Numbered from the stretch's first letter, positions 24,202 through 33,401 are shown. The stretch is DNA of 34,137 nucleotides from CAZOKN01 sp964580525 (GCA_964580525.1 CAZOKN010000019.1:1-34137); one strand, 5' to 3'. The notes: generated by a model not told the origin, from the sequence alone. A program made the numbers and translations.

Positions 24202-25434
24202 ATGAAAAAAGAATTAGTTACCCTCATTTTTGCAAATTGCCTGGCTGTTTCTGCCGGTTCTTTCGCTTACGCAGCAGAAGAAGAAAAGGCTTATAATGAT
24301 TCTGCCATGACACAATCTTTCAATGGCACAAAAGAAGCTCTAGCCAATATGGGTATTGCTGCTACTCTTGATTATAAAGCTGATTTTATGAGCAACGTTG
24401 CAGGCGGCGTTAAAAGACGCGGTGAGTTTTTAGATAACACTGATTTAAAAGTCACTTTCGATGGTGAAAAATTATATAACGTTAAAGGTTCTAAAATATT
24501 CCTTTATGCTATCAACAATAATGGCGGCAGACCAAATGATGCTGCAGGCACTGTGCAAGGCGTTGATAACATAGAAGTTTCAGCTAGAACTGCAAAGCTT
24601 TATGAAGCTTGGATAGAGCAAAATTTCATGGACGATCAGTTTTCATTGCGTACAGGTTTATACGATCTTAATTCTGAATTTTATGTTACTGACTCAAGTG
24701 GTTTATTCATAAATTCTACATTCGGCATAGGAACAGAAATTGCACAAACTGGTGTTAATGGCCCTTCAATTTTCCCAACAACATCTTTTGGTGGCAGATT
24801 TAAATGGCAGCCTGATGAAAAAACTTACGTACAAGTTGCAGTGTTAGATGGCGTTGCTGGCGATCCTCATAATCCTCAAGGAACACATGTTCAATTCAAT
24901 GATCGTGATGGCGTTCTTGGTATTGCTGAAGCTAGCCACACTTTTGACTTTGCCCGTTTTGCAGTTGGCGCTTGGGAATATAGCGAACGTTCTGACGATT
25001 TAACGGAAGTTGATGCAAGTGGTAATCCGGTTAAAAGCAGAAATAATGGTTTCTATGTAATGTCAGAAAAAGAAATCTGCCCAAAAACTACAGCATTTGT
25101 GAGATTTGGTATGGCTGATCAAGACCTTAATCAAACTGACTATTCTTGGGCAACTGGTGTTACTGTAGATAAAATTGTTCCTGGCAGAGATAACAGCCAG
25201 TTAGGTTTTGCAGTTACTGGTGCACATAATTCAGATAAGTACATGACTTCGCAATCTGCAGGCGGTACTCCAGCTGATAATATGGAAACAGGCTTCGAGC
25301 TTACATACAGCGACAACCTTCTACCTTGGTTGCGCATCCAACCGGACATTCAATATACTATCAATCCTGGAACAAACCCGGATCTTGATGATTCTTGGAT
25401 GATTGGTGTTAGATTCGAAGTTGCGGCTTGGTAG
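24202..25434 (+). CDS. OprB-family carbohydrate-selective outer-membrane porin
   Basis: A 410-residue outer-membrane beta-barrel. The signal peptide is about 1-24 (MKKELVTLIFANCLAVSAGS to YA before AEEE). The OprB signature appears as YEAWIEQNFMDDQFSLRTG with LYDLNSEFYVTDSSGLFINS, then PTTSFGGRFKW and the late block LLPWLRIQPDIQYTINPG. It ends GVRFEVAAW, an aromatic last residue as needed for BAM recognition. In characterised members the substrate is sugar uptake; here the substrate is not known. AGGAT lies 8 bases before the ATG, and a strong hairpin follows the stop. The upstream Fur-like site could mean iron-linked control. Confidence 0.9.
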   Translation: MKKELVTLIFANCLAVSAGSFAYAAEEEKAYNDSAMTQSFNGTKEALANMGIAATLDYKADFMSNVAGGVKRRGEFLDNTDLKVTFDGEKLYNVKGSKIFLYAINNNGGRPNDAAGTVQGVDNIEVSARTAKLYEAWIEQNFMDDQFSLRTGLYDLNSEFYVTDSSGLFINSTFGIGTEIAQTGVNGPSIFPTTSFGGRFKWQPDEKTYVQVAVLDGVAGDPHNPQGTHVQFNDRDGVLGIAEASHTFDFARFAVGAWEYSERSDDLTEVDASGNPVKSRNNGFYVMSEKEICPKTTAFVRFGMADQDLNQTDYSWATGVTVDKIVPGRDNSQLGFAVTGAHNSDKYMTSQSAGGTPADNMETGFELTYSDNLLPWLRIQPDIQYTINPGTNPDLDDSWMIGVRFEVAAW

Positions 25435-25463
25435 AATATAAACCATCCTAAATATTTCAGATA

Positions 25464-25504
25464 GAAGGGTCTCGTTGCTTTATTGTGCGAGACCCTTCTT
25501 GCTT
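25464..25504 (+). terminator. Terminator of the porin gene
   Basis: An 11-bp perfect stem, GAAGGGTCTCG (25464-25474) with CGAGACCCTTC (25488-25498), 13-base loop, followed by a weak T-rich tail (TTGCTT). Confidence 0.8.
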
Positions 25505-25573
25505 AGAATGTTATTGGGTTTTCCAACAGTTATTCTATCAAAAATCATCACCCCATAAACTGAATGAAGAAAA

Positions 25574-25582
25574 TGCTATATT
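25574..25582 (+). promoter_or_regulatory. Extended -10 of the typA promoter
   Basis: TGCTATATT is an extended -10 (TG at 25574-25575, TATATT at 25577-25582), which compensates for a weak -35. Initiation near 25589 gives a leader of about 66 bases to the preferred typA ATG. Confidence 0.5.
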
Positions 25583-25654
25583 GTTGTTGCAATTTTCATC
25601 CAAAGAGTTTATAAGCCGTGCTTCCTTATAAAAATGCCAAAAATACAGGACTTT

Positions 25655-27481
25655 ATGAAAGAAATACGTAATATTGCAATTATTGCCCACGTTGACCATG
25701 GAAAAACAACGCTAATTGACTCCCTTCTGAAGCAGACAGGGACGTTCCGCGAAAACCAGGCCGTTGTAGAACGAGTTATGGATAGTAATGACCTGGAAAA
25801 AGAAAGAGGAATTACCATTCTTGCAAAATGTACATCAGTTGATTGGAACAATGTACGCATTAACATTATAGACACTCCAGGCCACGCCGACTTCGGTGGA
25901 GAAGTAGAGCGCGTTTTGTCGATGGCTGACGGTGTTATCTTGTTGGTTGATGCTGCTGAAGGCCCTATGCCTCAGACAAAATTCGTATTGTCAAAAGCAT
26001 TAAAACAAAAATTAAGACCCATCGTTCTTATCAATAAAGTTGATAGACCAGATGGTCGCCCGGACGAAGTTGTGAACGAAGTGTTCGACCTATTCGTAGC
26101 TCTTGATGCTACTGAAGAACAGCTTGATTTCCCTATTCTTTACGCTTCTGGTCGTGCTGGTTGGTGTGCACTAGAATTAACAGACCCAAGAGAAAATTTG
26201 ATGCCTTTGCTTGACGTAGTTATAAAGCACGTTGAAAAGCCGAAAGTTGATATGGATGCACCGTTTTCAATGTTGGTTACGCTTTTGGAAGCTGATCCGT
26301 TCCTTGGTCGTGTACTTACAGGCCGTATTTGCAGCGGTAAAGCTACAATCAACATGCCGGTTAAAGCTGTCGACCTTTCAGGAAATGTTGTTGAACTCGG
26401 CAGGCTTACAAAATTGCAATCATTCATGGGCGTAAAACGCGTTCCAACTAACGAAGCAGTAGCTGGGGATATCATCTCTATTGCCGGAATGGAAAAAGCT
26501 TCCGTTGCCGACACTATCTGCGATCCAAAAGTTGCTGAGCCTATTAAAGCAACTCCTATCGATCCTCCTACAATGTCTATCACTATAAGCGTTAATGACT
26601 CGCCTTTTGCTGGTCAGGAAGGTACGAAAGTTACTTCACGTATGATACGTGACCGCTTGTTTGCAGAAGCAGAAACTAACGTTGCAATCACAGTTACTGA
26701 AAGCGGTGGCGGTGAGGCTTATGAAGTTGGTGGTCGTGGCGAATTGCAGCTTGGTGTTTTGATTGAAACAATGCGTCGTGAAGGTTTCGAGCTTTCTGTT
26801 GCACGTCCAAAAGTTCTTTACAGAACAGACCCTGCAACTGGCGAAAGACTTGAGCCAATTGAAGAAGTTGTTGTTGACGTTGACGATGAATATAGCGGCG
26901 TTGTTGTAGAAAAAGTTTGCCTGCGTAAAGGTGAAATGGCCGATATGCGTCCATCTGGCGGCGGCAAAACTCGTATTATATTCTTGGCACCATCGCGCGG
27001 TTTGATCGGTTATCAAAGCGAATTCTTGACTGATACTCGCGGAACCGGTGTTATGAACCGTCTATATCACAGCCACCAGCCTTATAAAGGTGCTGTTGCT
27101 GGCCGTCGTAATGGCACATTGATATCTACTGACAAAGGTGAAGCAGTTGCTTATGCAATCTTCAACTTGCAAGACAGAGGCACAATGTTCATTAAGCCGC
27201 AGGAAAAAGTTTATGCGGGTATGATAGTTGGTGAAAACAGCCGTGATAGCGACCTGGAAATCAACGTATTGAAAGGTAAACAGCTTACTAACATACGTGC
27301 TGCCGGTGCTGATGAAGCTATCCGCCTTGTACCACCTAAATCGATGTCGTTGGAAGATATGATATCTTACATCGCTGACGATGAGTTGGTTGAAGTTACT
27401 CCGAAGAATTTGAGGTTGCGCAAAAAATTGCTTGATCCGAATGAACGTAAGAGAGCTTCTAGAGCTAAGAAAGAAGACTAA
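25655..27481 (+). CDS. typA: Ribosome-associated GTPase TypA/BipA
   Basis: Translational GTPase of the EF-G family that binds the ribosome and supports 50S assembly under stress and cold. G1 is AHVDHGKTTL (11-20), G2 ERGITI, G3 DTPGHADFGGEVERV, G4 NKVDR. The C-terminal BipA block includes GGGKTRIIFLAPSRGLIGY and LYHSHQPYKG. From the ATG at 25655 it is 608 residues, the family's normal length, with AGGA 6 bases upstream. An in-frame ATG at 25634 has no ribosome-binding site and adds 7 unconserved residues. The 3' end overlaps the convergent kinase gene by 17 bp. Confidence 0.96.
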   Translation: MKEIRNIAIIAHVDHGKTTLIDSLLKQTGTFRENQAVVERVMDSNDLEKERGITILAKCTSVDWNNVRINIIDTPGHADFGGEVERVLSMADGVILLVDAAEGPMPQTKFVLSKALKQKLRPIVLINKVDRPDGRPDEVVNEVFDLFVALDATEEQLDFPILYASGRAGWCALELTDPRENLMPLLDVVIKHVEKPKVDMDAPFSMLVTLLEADPFLGRVLTGRICSGKATINMPVKAVDLSGNVVELGRLTKLQSFMGVKRVPTNEAVAGDIISIAGMEKASVADTICDPKVAEPIKATPIDPPTMSITISVNDSPFAGQEGTKVTSRMIRDRLFAEAETNVAITVTESGGGEAYEVGGRGELQLGVLIETMRREGFELSVARPKVLYRTDPATGERLEPIEEVVVDVDDEYSGVVVEKVCLRKGEMADMRPSGGGKTRIIFLAPSRGLIGYQSEFLTDTRGTGVMNRLYHSHQPYKGAVAGRRNGTLISTDKGEAVAYAIFNLQDRGTMFIKPQEKVYAGMIVGENSRDSDLEINVLKGKQLTNIRAAGADEAIRLVPPKSMSLEDMISYIADDELVEVTPKNLRLRKKLLDPNERKRASRAKKED

Positions 27482-29360
27482 TATTAGAATCAGGAATAAC
27501 GGGTATAACAAATCTAAAAGTTGTACCCGTTGTTTTTTCACTTTCCGCCCAAATTTTTCCCCTGTGCAGCGCTATAATTTCCTTTGATATAGAAAGTCCC
27601 AAACCACTGCCACCTGCGCCTGTTTTTGTTGTGCTGCCTTGAATGAACTTATCAAAAATATTATTCAATTCATTCTCCATAACTACCGAGCCTTCATTGA
27701 AAATGGAAATCATTGCAGCTCTGGAATTTCTCACCACCCTTGCCATCATTTTATTATTAAGCAGAGTTTCTATCTCAATAAAGCCATGCAATTTATGCTC
27801 TCTATAAATTGGATAGATTGAGCATAGCATGCCGTCTTTATCGTAATTTTGTGGAATATATACTGCGTGTAAAATTTTGCCCTTTGGCATGTCCTTCACT
27901 TGTTTATGAAGTTTATTATGCCATTTTTCAAAGGCTGCATCACGTTTATTTTCTTCTGCTATTTTGTGGTTAATTCCTTTAATACGCAGCGTCTTATCTT
28001 TGTTTTTTATAGTATAAAAAGAAATGCCTTTATATTGCTCTTGATTAGCAAACTCATCTAATATCTCTTTACCCTGCCCTATAAAATGCTTGGTATTTTT
28101 TTTGTAGAAAATACCGTTCTGGATATTTTTTTCTAATCTAACTAACGCCTTTATTGGCGGGGAATGAGCAATAAATAATAAGTCACTTTCGATACTATAT
28201 TTACTCATGCCGATATTCATCTCCAGCTCATGCTCAGACAGGGAATTTGAAATAAGACAAAATTCAGAAAAATCTATTTTGATCAGGCCATTTTGTGGCG
28301 TGAATTTTATGGCATTGGAAATAATATTAACCAACACTTGAATTATTTTTTCCCGATCAAAAATCAAATTCGCATTAAAATCAGGTTTGTTTATTTCAAT
28401 CTTTAAGTTTTTTTCTTCCGATAAAGATGACATCTCATCCAAAACATCTTGCAAAACTTCACATAAATCATTTTGAGCCAAATTTAATTTTCCATGGCCG
28501 GCTTCCAGCTTGGAGATATCAAGTAGCTCGTTCAGCAACCTTAATAATCTTTCGCCACTTTTTCTAATATCAGAAAAATATTCCAGCAGCTTCTCTTGTT
28601 TGATGCTGCCAATTCTCTCTATACCCATTCTCGAAAAGCTTAAAATAGCATGCATTGGTGTTTTTAGTTCATGCGAAATATTGGAAATAAATTCCGATTT
28701 TATATTATCGGCAACTTCTGCCTTGCCTTTAAACAGACGCAATTCATAAATCTGCCTATCTATCATGTGATGTAAATCTGCGATGTGTTGATTCAGGCTT
28801 TCTTCGGTGGCTTTGCTATGGCTCATATCGTAGAAAATTAACATAAATTGAGTTGCACCCAATTCCTCAATTTTGCTCATTGAAATTTCGACCGGAAATA
28901 TATCTCTATTTTTTTTGCGGGCACTGATATGTATTTTGCTTTGTCCTTCAAGTAAACAATGTTTAATTCCCTTGGAAGAAAAAACACTAACATCATCTTT
29001 TTTAAACAAGATTTTAATATTTTTATTCAAAATATTATTTTTTTTATAGCCAAATAAAGCTTCAGATTTTTTATTAAAAGCTTTGATAGTTCCATTGCGC
29101 CCTATTTTAATTGCCGCATAACCAACAGAATCTAAAAGCCTCGCAAAAGAATCATCAATTTGGTGATTTTTGTAATATTTTATATATCGGAAAACCACGT
29201 ATAAAATGACCAAAATTGCCAGGGAAACTACAATTTCGCATTCGAGAAAAATTTTCAAAATAGGGATATTTCTGGCGAAATAAATACAAAGCAACACCAT
29301 GCCCGTGGCAATCGCCAATAGAGCTGGCATTGATATTTTTGCATAGCTTCGTTTTTTCAT
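27465..29360 (-). CDS. Orphan PAS histidine kinase with a Cache-like module inside its ATPase domain
   Basis: Membrane sensor kinase of about 631 residues. Two TM helices (about 11-28 and 42-60) enclose only a dozen residues, so there is almost no periplasmic sensor. PAS at about 75-180, H box FISNISHELKTPMHA with His230, N box VNIISNAIKFTPQNG with Asn349. Instead of G1 about 20-30 residues later, about 165 residues intervene (about 382-545), starting SDLLFIAHSPPIKALVR and containing WHNKL and SIYPIYREHKLHGFIEIETLL, patterns of periplasmic dCache-type sensors. Then ISIFNEG (degenerate G1), NNIFDKFIQ, and G2 GGSGLGLSISKEI. No response regulator is adjacent. ATG at 29360 is preferred over a GTG 9 bases upstream. 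The assignment of the insert is by pattern only. Confidence 0.85.
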   Translation of the reverse strand: MKKRSYAKISMPALLAIATGMVLLCIYFARNIPILKIFLECEIVVSLAILVILYVVFRYIKYYKNHQIDDSFARLLDSVGYAAIKIGRNGTIKAFNKKSEALFGYKKNNILNKNIKILFKKDDVSVFSSKGIKHCLLEGQSKIHISARKKNRDIFPVEISMSKIEELGATQFMLIFYDMSHSKATEESLNQHIADLHHMIDRQIYELRLFKGKAEVADNIKSEFISNISHELKTPMHAILSFSRMGIERIGSIKQEKLLEYFSDIRKSGERLLRLLNELLDISKLEAGHGKLNLAQNDLCEVLQDVLDEMSSLSEEKNLKIEINKPDFNANLIFDREKIIQVLVNIISNAIKFTPQNGLIKIDFSEFCLISNSLSEHELEMNIGMSKYSIESDLLFIAHSPPIKALVRLEKNIQNGIFYKKNTKHFIGQGKEILDEFANQEQYKGISFYTIKNKDKTLRIKGINHKIAEENKRDAAFEKWHNKLHKQVKDMPKGKILHAVYIPQNYDKDGMLCSIYPIYREHKLHGFIEIETLLNNKMMARVVRNSRAAMISIFNEGSVVMENELNNIFDKFIQGSTTKTGAGGSGLGLSISKEIIALHRGKIWAESEKTTGTTFRFVIPVIPDSNISLLS

Positions 29361-29461
29361 AACGCCCACTAAACCATAGGCTTAATTACTGCATTAATTA
29401 TTCTACGAAAAAATGCTTAAATAATGATTAATTTTAATGGGTTACGGCAGTTTGGAAAGCC

Positions 29462-29950
29462 CTATATACGTCCCTTAGGCTTGGTTATATCTCTCTTGCC
29501 ACCGCCTTCTGAATTGAAGCGGCCGACATTGCCCAACAATTGTCCCAAAATTCCGACATCATGGCCTTCGGTTTTGGTATAGTCTTTAACAACATCAATA
29601 TTGGCAAAATCGTCCTGATCATAGTTATCAACTGTGTCGATTACATTGTTTTTACCAAACTCTATAGCTATGACTTTAGCCTTTTTAACCTTGGGATCAA
29701 GGAAGGCAATGCTTTGATATTCGGCCGAAATATAGTACCAGGTCTCGTTTCCATACATAGATACAGCAGAAGGTGAGCCTAAAATCTTAAAAACGTCATC
29801 TTTTGATGTCGTTCCGGGATTTAAATCCTTCACTTCCTTGTTTTCAAAGGTATAGCCAACCATCTTGGTGGTTTTTATACAGCCAGGCAAAACCAGAAGT
29901 AATGCGCTGAAAAATATAGATATTTTTAGTGTTTTTTGCATTTTTTTCAT
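29462..29950 (-). CDS. bamE: Outer-membrane assembly lipoprotein BamE (SmpA/OmlA domain)
   Basis: Lipoprotein of the BAM complex that inserts barrels in the outer membrane. A lipoprotein signal (MKKMQKTLK, hydrophobic stretch, lipobox VLPGC) places the mature start at the Cys at residue 24. The SmpA/OmlA domain (about 45-110) has LNPGTTSKDDVFKILGSPS followed by ETWYYIS and VIAIEFGKNNVI. The C-terminal tail is longer than in E. coli, with LGQLLGNVGRF, as is usual in alphaproteobacteria. An in-frame ATG 15 bases upstream (29965) is equally free of a ribosome-binding site; 29950 gives the more usual n-region. Divergent from rpmF with a palindrome between. Confidence 0.9.
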   Translation of the reverse strand: MKKMQKTLKISIFFSALLLVLPGCIKTTKMVGYTFENKEVKDLNPGTTSKDDVFKILGSPSAVSMYGNETWYYISAEYQSIAFLDPKVKKAKVIAIEFGKNNVIDTVDNYDQDDFANIDVVKDYTKTEGHDVGILGQLLGNVGRFNSEGGGKRDITKPKGRI

Positions 29951-30007
29951 TATATTTATCAACATATTGCGAATTTAGCTGGATTTACTGGAAATTTTGT
30001 ATTATAT

Positions 30008-30021
30008 AAACCGCTCGGTTT
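30008..30021. promoter_or_regulatory. Palindrome in the bamE-rpmF divergent region
   Basis: A perfect AAACCGCTCGGTTT palindrome. The ACCGNNCGGT shape is common among TetR-family operators. It lies 58 bp from bamE and 62 bp from rpmF, so a bound protein could control both directions. No regulator gene is adjacent. Confidence 0.4.
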
Positions 30022-30083
30022 GTAGGATATACAATAGATTAAAATTTATTTCTACGCAAAAAGTAAATTGAAGGAAATTTAAA

Positions 30084-30302
30084 ATGGCAGTTCCTAAAAA
30101 GAAGACGAGTAAGTCCAGACGTAATATGCGTCGTTCACACCACGCTTTAAAAGCTATTAACGTTGTGGTTGACCCTATCACTGGTGAATATAAATTACCT
30201 CACCATATATCTAAAACTGACGGCACTTATAACGGCCGCCAGGTTATCGTTGAGCAGAATAATTCTGCGAAAAACGACGAGACAGAAGCTGAAGTTCTTT
30301 AG
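30084..30302 (+). CDS. rpmF: 50S ribosomal protein L32
   Basis: Small basic protein of the large ribosomal subunit. MAVPKKKTSKSRRNMRRSHHA is the standard L32 N-terminus, followed by the linker NVVVDPITGEYKLPHHIS. It belongs to the zinc-free form, since the Cys ligands of zinc-ribbon L32 are absent. 72 residues with an acidic C-terminal tail. GAAGGAAA sits about 8 bases upstream of the ATG. It heads rpmF-plsX-fabH, an order conserved in many proteobacteria that links ribosome and lipid synthesis. Confidence 0.97.
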   Translation: MAVPKKKTSKSRRNMRRSHHALKAINVVVDPITGEYKLPHHISKTDGTYNGRQVIVEQNNSAKNDETEAEVL

Positions 30303-30353
30303 TCTTTAAAAAAATCTTATAACAGCCATGTATTGGCTATCTAAGTGGGATTT

Positions 30354-31421
30354 ATGGTGGCACAAGGTAAGCAGGTTATTATAGCACTTGATGCTATGGG
30401 GGGCGACAACGCCCCTTCCATAGTTTTAGAAGGTGCCGACAAAGCTCTAACCCGCTACCCACACGCTAAGTTTTTGTTATTCGGTGATAAAAACAGAATT
30501 TCCTATCACCTAGATTTATTACCCAATCTAAAAAGTAACAGCACAGTAATTCACACAGAAAGTTTCATCTCTGCTGATGAGAAACCTTCTGTTGCCCTGC
30601 GCAAAGGTACAAATTCAAGCATGCGTCTTGCCATAAATGCAGTAAAAGAAGGCCAGGCAGCAGCTGTGGTTTCCGCTGGCAATACCGGCGCTTTAATGGC
30701 AATGTCAAAGCTTATGCTACGTACTTTACCCGGTATAGATAGACCTGCAATTGCTTCAATTTTTCCTAACAAAATAGGTCGCTGCATCCTGCTTGATTTG
30801 GGTGCCAATGTTGACTGTAATTCAGATAATCTTGTGCAGTTTGCACTCATGGGCGATGCTTTTGCAAAAGTCGTGCTAGGCCTAAAATCGCCAAGAGTAG
30901 CATTGTTAAATGTAGGGGCAGAAGAAACTAAAGGCTCGGAAGTAGTAAAACTTGCTGCTGAGGATTTGCGTGATGGTGACTATCCTATAAATTTCTGTGG
31001 CTATGTTGAAGGCGACGATATAGCTGAAGGTGCTGCAGATGTCATAGTAACAGATGGATTTACTGGTAACGTTGCACTTAAAACTGCAGAAGGCACAGCA
31101 AAAATGTGCGTTAGCTATATGAAAAAATCTTTCAAAAGTTCTCCGCTGGCAATGCTTGGTGGCTTGCTGGCTTATCGTGCAATTAAAAAAACATTCGAAA
31201 GCATCGATCCGCGCATGCATAATGGCGCAATGTTTTTGGGCTTAAACGGCATATCAGTAAAAAGCCATGGTGGCACTGATGGTCTTGGTTTTTCCAATGC
31301 CATATCTATTGCGATTCAACTTGCTGAGAATAATATAAACAAAAAAATAAGTGATGAATTAGCCGTCCACCAGGAATCCTTCGCTTTAGCGGCAGACAAG
31401 CCGGTTGACTACGAGGACTAA
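30354..31421 (+). CDS. plsX: Phosphate acyltransferase PlsX
   Basis: Peripheral membrane enzyme that makes acyl-phosphate from acyl-ACP, the first step to phosphatidic acid with PlsY. Signatures are IALDAMGGDNAP (near 9-20), VVSAGNTGALMA, LLDLGANVDC and the late block VTDGFTGNVALKTAEG. Length 355 from the ATG at 30354 is typical. A GTG in frame at 30345 is possible, but GTGGGA in that spot looks more like the ribosome-binding site of the ATG. It follows rpmF by about 50 bp and ends 1 bp before fabH starts, implying coupling. Confidence 0.96.
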   Translation: MVAQGKQVIIALDAMGGDNAPSIVLEGADKALTRYPHAKFLLFGDKNRISYHLDLLPNLKSNSTVIHTESFISADEKPSVALRKGTNSSMRLAINAVKEGQAAAVVSAGNTGALMAMSKLMLRTLPGIDRPAIASIFPNKIGRCILLDLGANVDCNSDNLVQFALMGDAFAKVVLGLKSPRVALLNVGAEETKGSEVVKLAAEDLRDGDYPINFCGYVEGDDIAEGAADVIVTDGFTGNVALKTAEGTAKMCVSYMKKSFKSSPLAMLGGLLAYRAIKKTFESIDPRMHNGAMFLGLNGISVKSHGGTDGLGFSNAISIAIQLAENNINKKISDELAVHQESFALAADKPVDYED

Positions 31422-31422
31422 C

Positions 31423-32385
31423 ATGAAAAAATCTGTAGTTATTGGTTCCGGCTCATATCTTCCGGAAAAAATCATGACTAACGATGATCTGGCAAAAATC
31501 GTCGACACTAACGACGAGTGGATTTCAACACGCACAGGCATAAGACAACGTCATATCGCCGCCGCGGGAGAAATGGTTTCAAACATGGCAGCAAAAGCTT
31601 CCGAAGCCGCTCTCAAAAAAGCCGGCATTTCAGCACAAGAAATTGACCTTATCATCGTTGCAACAACAACTCCGGACAGAACATTTCCTTCCACTGCTGT
31701 CAGTGTACAGGCATTACTTAACGCAAAAAATGCAGCAGCATTTGATGTGCAAGCTGTTTGTTCAGGCTTTATTTATGCCATGTCGATTGCTAATAATTTT
31801 ATAAAGACCGATCAGTCAAAAAATATTTTGGTTATAGGCGCTGATAAAATGTCTGCGATTTTGGATTGGCAGGATCGCAATACTTGCGTGCTGTTTGGCG
31901 ATGGTGCCGGCGCAGTCGTTTTGCAAGCGCAAGATGGCAATAGCGGGCGAGGAATAATTTCTACAAATTTATATTCTGATGGTAATTTTCAGGATATTTT
32001 GAATACAAATGGCGGTGTTGGTTTTTCTGGCGTGGCTGGCAAAGTTGCCATGCAAGGCCAGGAAGTTTTCAAACATGCCGTTGATAAAATGAGCAGCTGT
32101 GTAAAAAACGCACTTAGCGACGCCGAGCTTTCTGTTACTGATATAAATTTCTTAGTGCCACATCAAGCCAACAGCCGCATCCTGGATATGGTGGCAAAAA
32201 AACTTTCCGTACCCGGTGAAAAAGTTATTTCAACAGTGCAATATCACGCTAACACTTCTGCAGCATCAATTCCACTTGCTCTTGATTATGCCAACCTAAA
32301 TAACCAGTTCAAACCTGGCGATCTTATAGCGCTTACCGCCCTTGGTGGAGGCCTAACATGGGGCACTTGCCTGCTTAAGTGGTAG
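31423..32385 (+). CDS. fabH: Beta-ketoacyl-ACP synthase III
   Basis: Condenses acetyl-CoA with malonyl-ACP to start fatty acid synthesis. Catalytic triad: Cys113 in AVCSGF, His247 in PHQANSRI, Asn277 in HANTSAAS. TNDEWISTRTGIRQRH is the conserved N-terminal block, and GGGLTWGTCLLKW the C-terminal one. The start at 31423 follows the plsX stop by 1 bp, with GAGG about 8 bases upstream; earlier in-frame starts inside plsX have no support. 320 residues, normal. No terminator is obvious before ihfA. Confidence 0.97.
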   Translation: MKKSVVIGSGSYLPEKIMTNDDLAKIVDTNDEWISTRTGIRQRHIAAAGEMVSNMAAKASEAALKKAGISAQEIDLIIVATTTPDRTFPSTAVSVQALLNAKNAAAFDVQAVCSGFIYAMSIANNFIKTDQSKNILVIGADKMSAILDWQDRNTCVLFGDGAGAVVLQAQDGNSGRGIISTNLYSDGNFQDILNTNGGVGFSGVAGKVAMQGQEVFKHAVDKMSSCVKNALSDAELSVTDINFLVPHQANSRILDMVAKKLSVPGEKVISTVQYHANTSAASIPLALDYANLNNQFKPGDLIALTALGGGLTWGTCLLKW

Positions 32386-32444
32386 AATTAAATCCAAACC
32401 TATAATTATTACTAAAAATCTTAAGTTATTAAGCCCTAAACTTC

Positions 32445-32473
32445 TTGACGTAACGTTCTGAAAAAGCTAGTTT
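32445..32473 (+). promoter_or_regulatory. Probable ihfA promoter
   Basis: TTGACG (32445-32450), 17-bp spacer, TAGTTT (32468-32473). Initiation near 32480 leaves a leader of about 26 bases. The -35 is good, the -10 mediocre. Confidence 0.45.
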
Positions 32474-32505
32474 CTGCCTGGTTCAATAAAAACTAAGGTT
32501 TAAAA

Positions 32506-32802
32506 ATGCAGGAAGATACAGTTACTCGCGCTTACTTAACAGATTCTCTTTATAGAAAATTAGGTTTTTCTAAAGCTGAATGTGCTGATTTAGTTGACTC
32601 AGTGATAAATGAGATGAATAATGGATTGAAGAATAATGAAGAAGTGAAAATTTCTTCATTCGGAACTTTTAAAGTTAGGGATAAAAAGGCACGTGTTGGC
32701 CGCAATCCTAAAACTAAAAAAGAAGTTCCGATTACAGCTAGGAAAGTTGTAAGTTTCTACGTTTCTAACCTTTTGAAGAAAAGTATCAACAACGTTAAAT
32801 AA
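32506..32802 (+). CDS. ihfA: Integration host factor subunit alpha
   Basis: DNA-bending nucleoid protein of the HU/IHF family, which acts as a heterodimer with IhfB. 98 residues. The signature GRNPKTKKEVPITARKVVSF (64-83) includes the beta-ribbon arms with the intercalating proline in RNP. The N-terminus TRAYLTDSLYRKLGFSKAE is closer to IhfA than to HU. AAGG stands about 8 bases before the ATG. The merR-type gene follows after 11 bp, as in most alphaproteobacteria. Confidence 0.94.
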   Translation: MQEDTVTRAYLTDSLYRKLGFSKAECADLVDSVINEMNNGLKNNEEVKISSFGTFKVRDKKARVGRNPKTKKEVPITARKVVSFYVSNLLKKSINNVK

Positions 32803-32813
32803 CAGGTAAGTTT

Positions 32814-33401
32814 ATGGCTATAGAAAAGTCCCCTACGGCATTAAGAACAATCGGTGAAGTAGCGGAGGAGCTTGATATAGCCACGCACGTCCTGAGGTTT
32901 TGGGAAAGCAAATTTCACCAAATAAAACCCCAGAAAAGACGTGGCCGTAGATACTATCGTCCCGAAGATATCAACACTTTATCCCAGATAAAAATTTTAT
33001 TATACGGGGAAGGTTATACTATTCGCGGCGTACAAAAATTCCTTGCCGGTGGTGGTAAGAAAAAAGCTGAAGGAAGCAATAATAACTCTCCAAAAGTTGC
33101 ATCTGCAGAACAAGCAAGACCAGCAGCAAAACAAGTTTCTAAACCAAAGCCTAATGTTGAAAGCGACTGGTTTGGCAGAGATTTATTCGGCAATGAAATA
33201 GCTGCTGAGGAGACTGAATCAGAAGAAACAGTCACCTTGGAAGAAATAGTTGGCGATGTTCCTCCGGTTAATTCAAATGTGCGCGTTGTGCAAGCTGCAC
33301 CGGTGATCGTAAATAAACTTTCTGAAAGTGATTTAAATCAATTGAAAACAGCTCATGCGGGCTTGTTGAAGATTCAAGAAAGTTTGTTTGATCTGCTTTA
33401 A
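32814..33401 (+). CDS. MerR-family transcriptional regulator
   Basis: A 195-residue DNA-binding protein. The winged HTH is at 10-80: LRTIGEVAEELDIATHVLRF, WESKF, then RRGRRYYRPEDI and GYTIRGVQKFLA. This is the alphaproteobacterial variant that always sits after ihfA. The rest is a low-complexity Ser/Ala/Glu linker, then a short block SDWFGRDLFGNEI and a C-terminal helix ESDLNQLKTAHAGLLKIQES. No metal-binding cysteines are present, so it is not a metal sensor of the MerR type. Target unknown. Confidence 0.92.
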   Translation: MAIEKSPTALRTIGEVAEELDIATHVLRFWESKFHQIKPQKRRGRRYYRPEDINTLSQIKILLYGEGYTIRGVQKFLAGGGKKKAEGSNNNSPKVASAEQARPAAKQVSKPKPNVESDWFGRDLFGNEIAAEETESEETVTLEEIVGDVPPVNSNVRVVQAAPVIVNKLSESDLNQLKTAHAGLLKIQESLFDLL

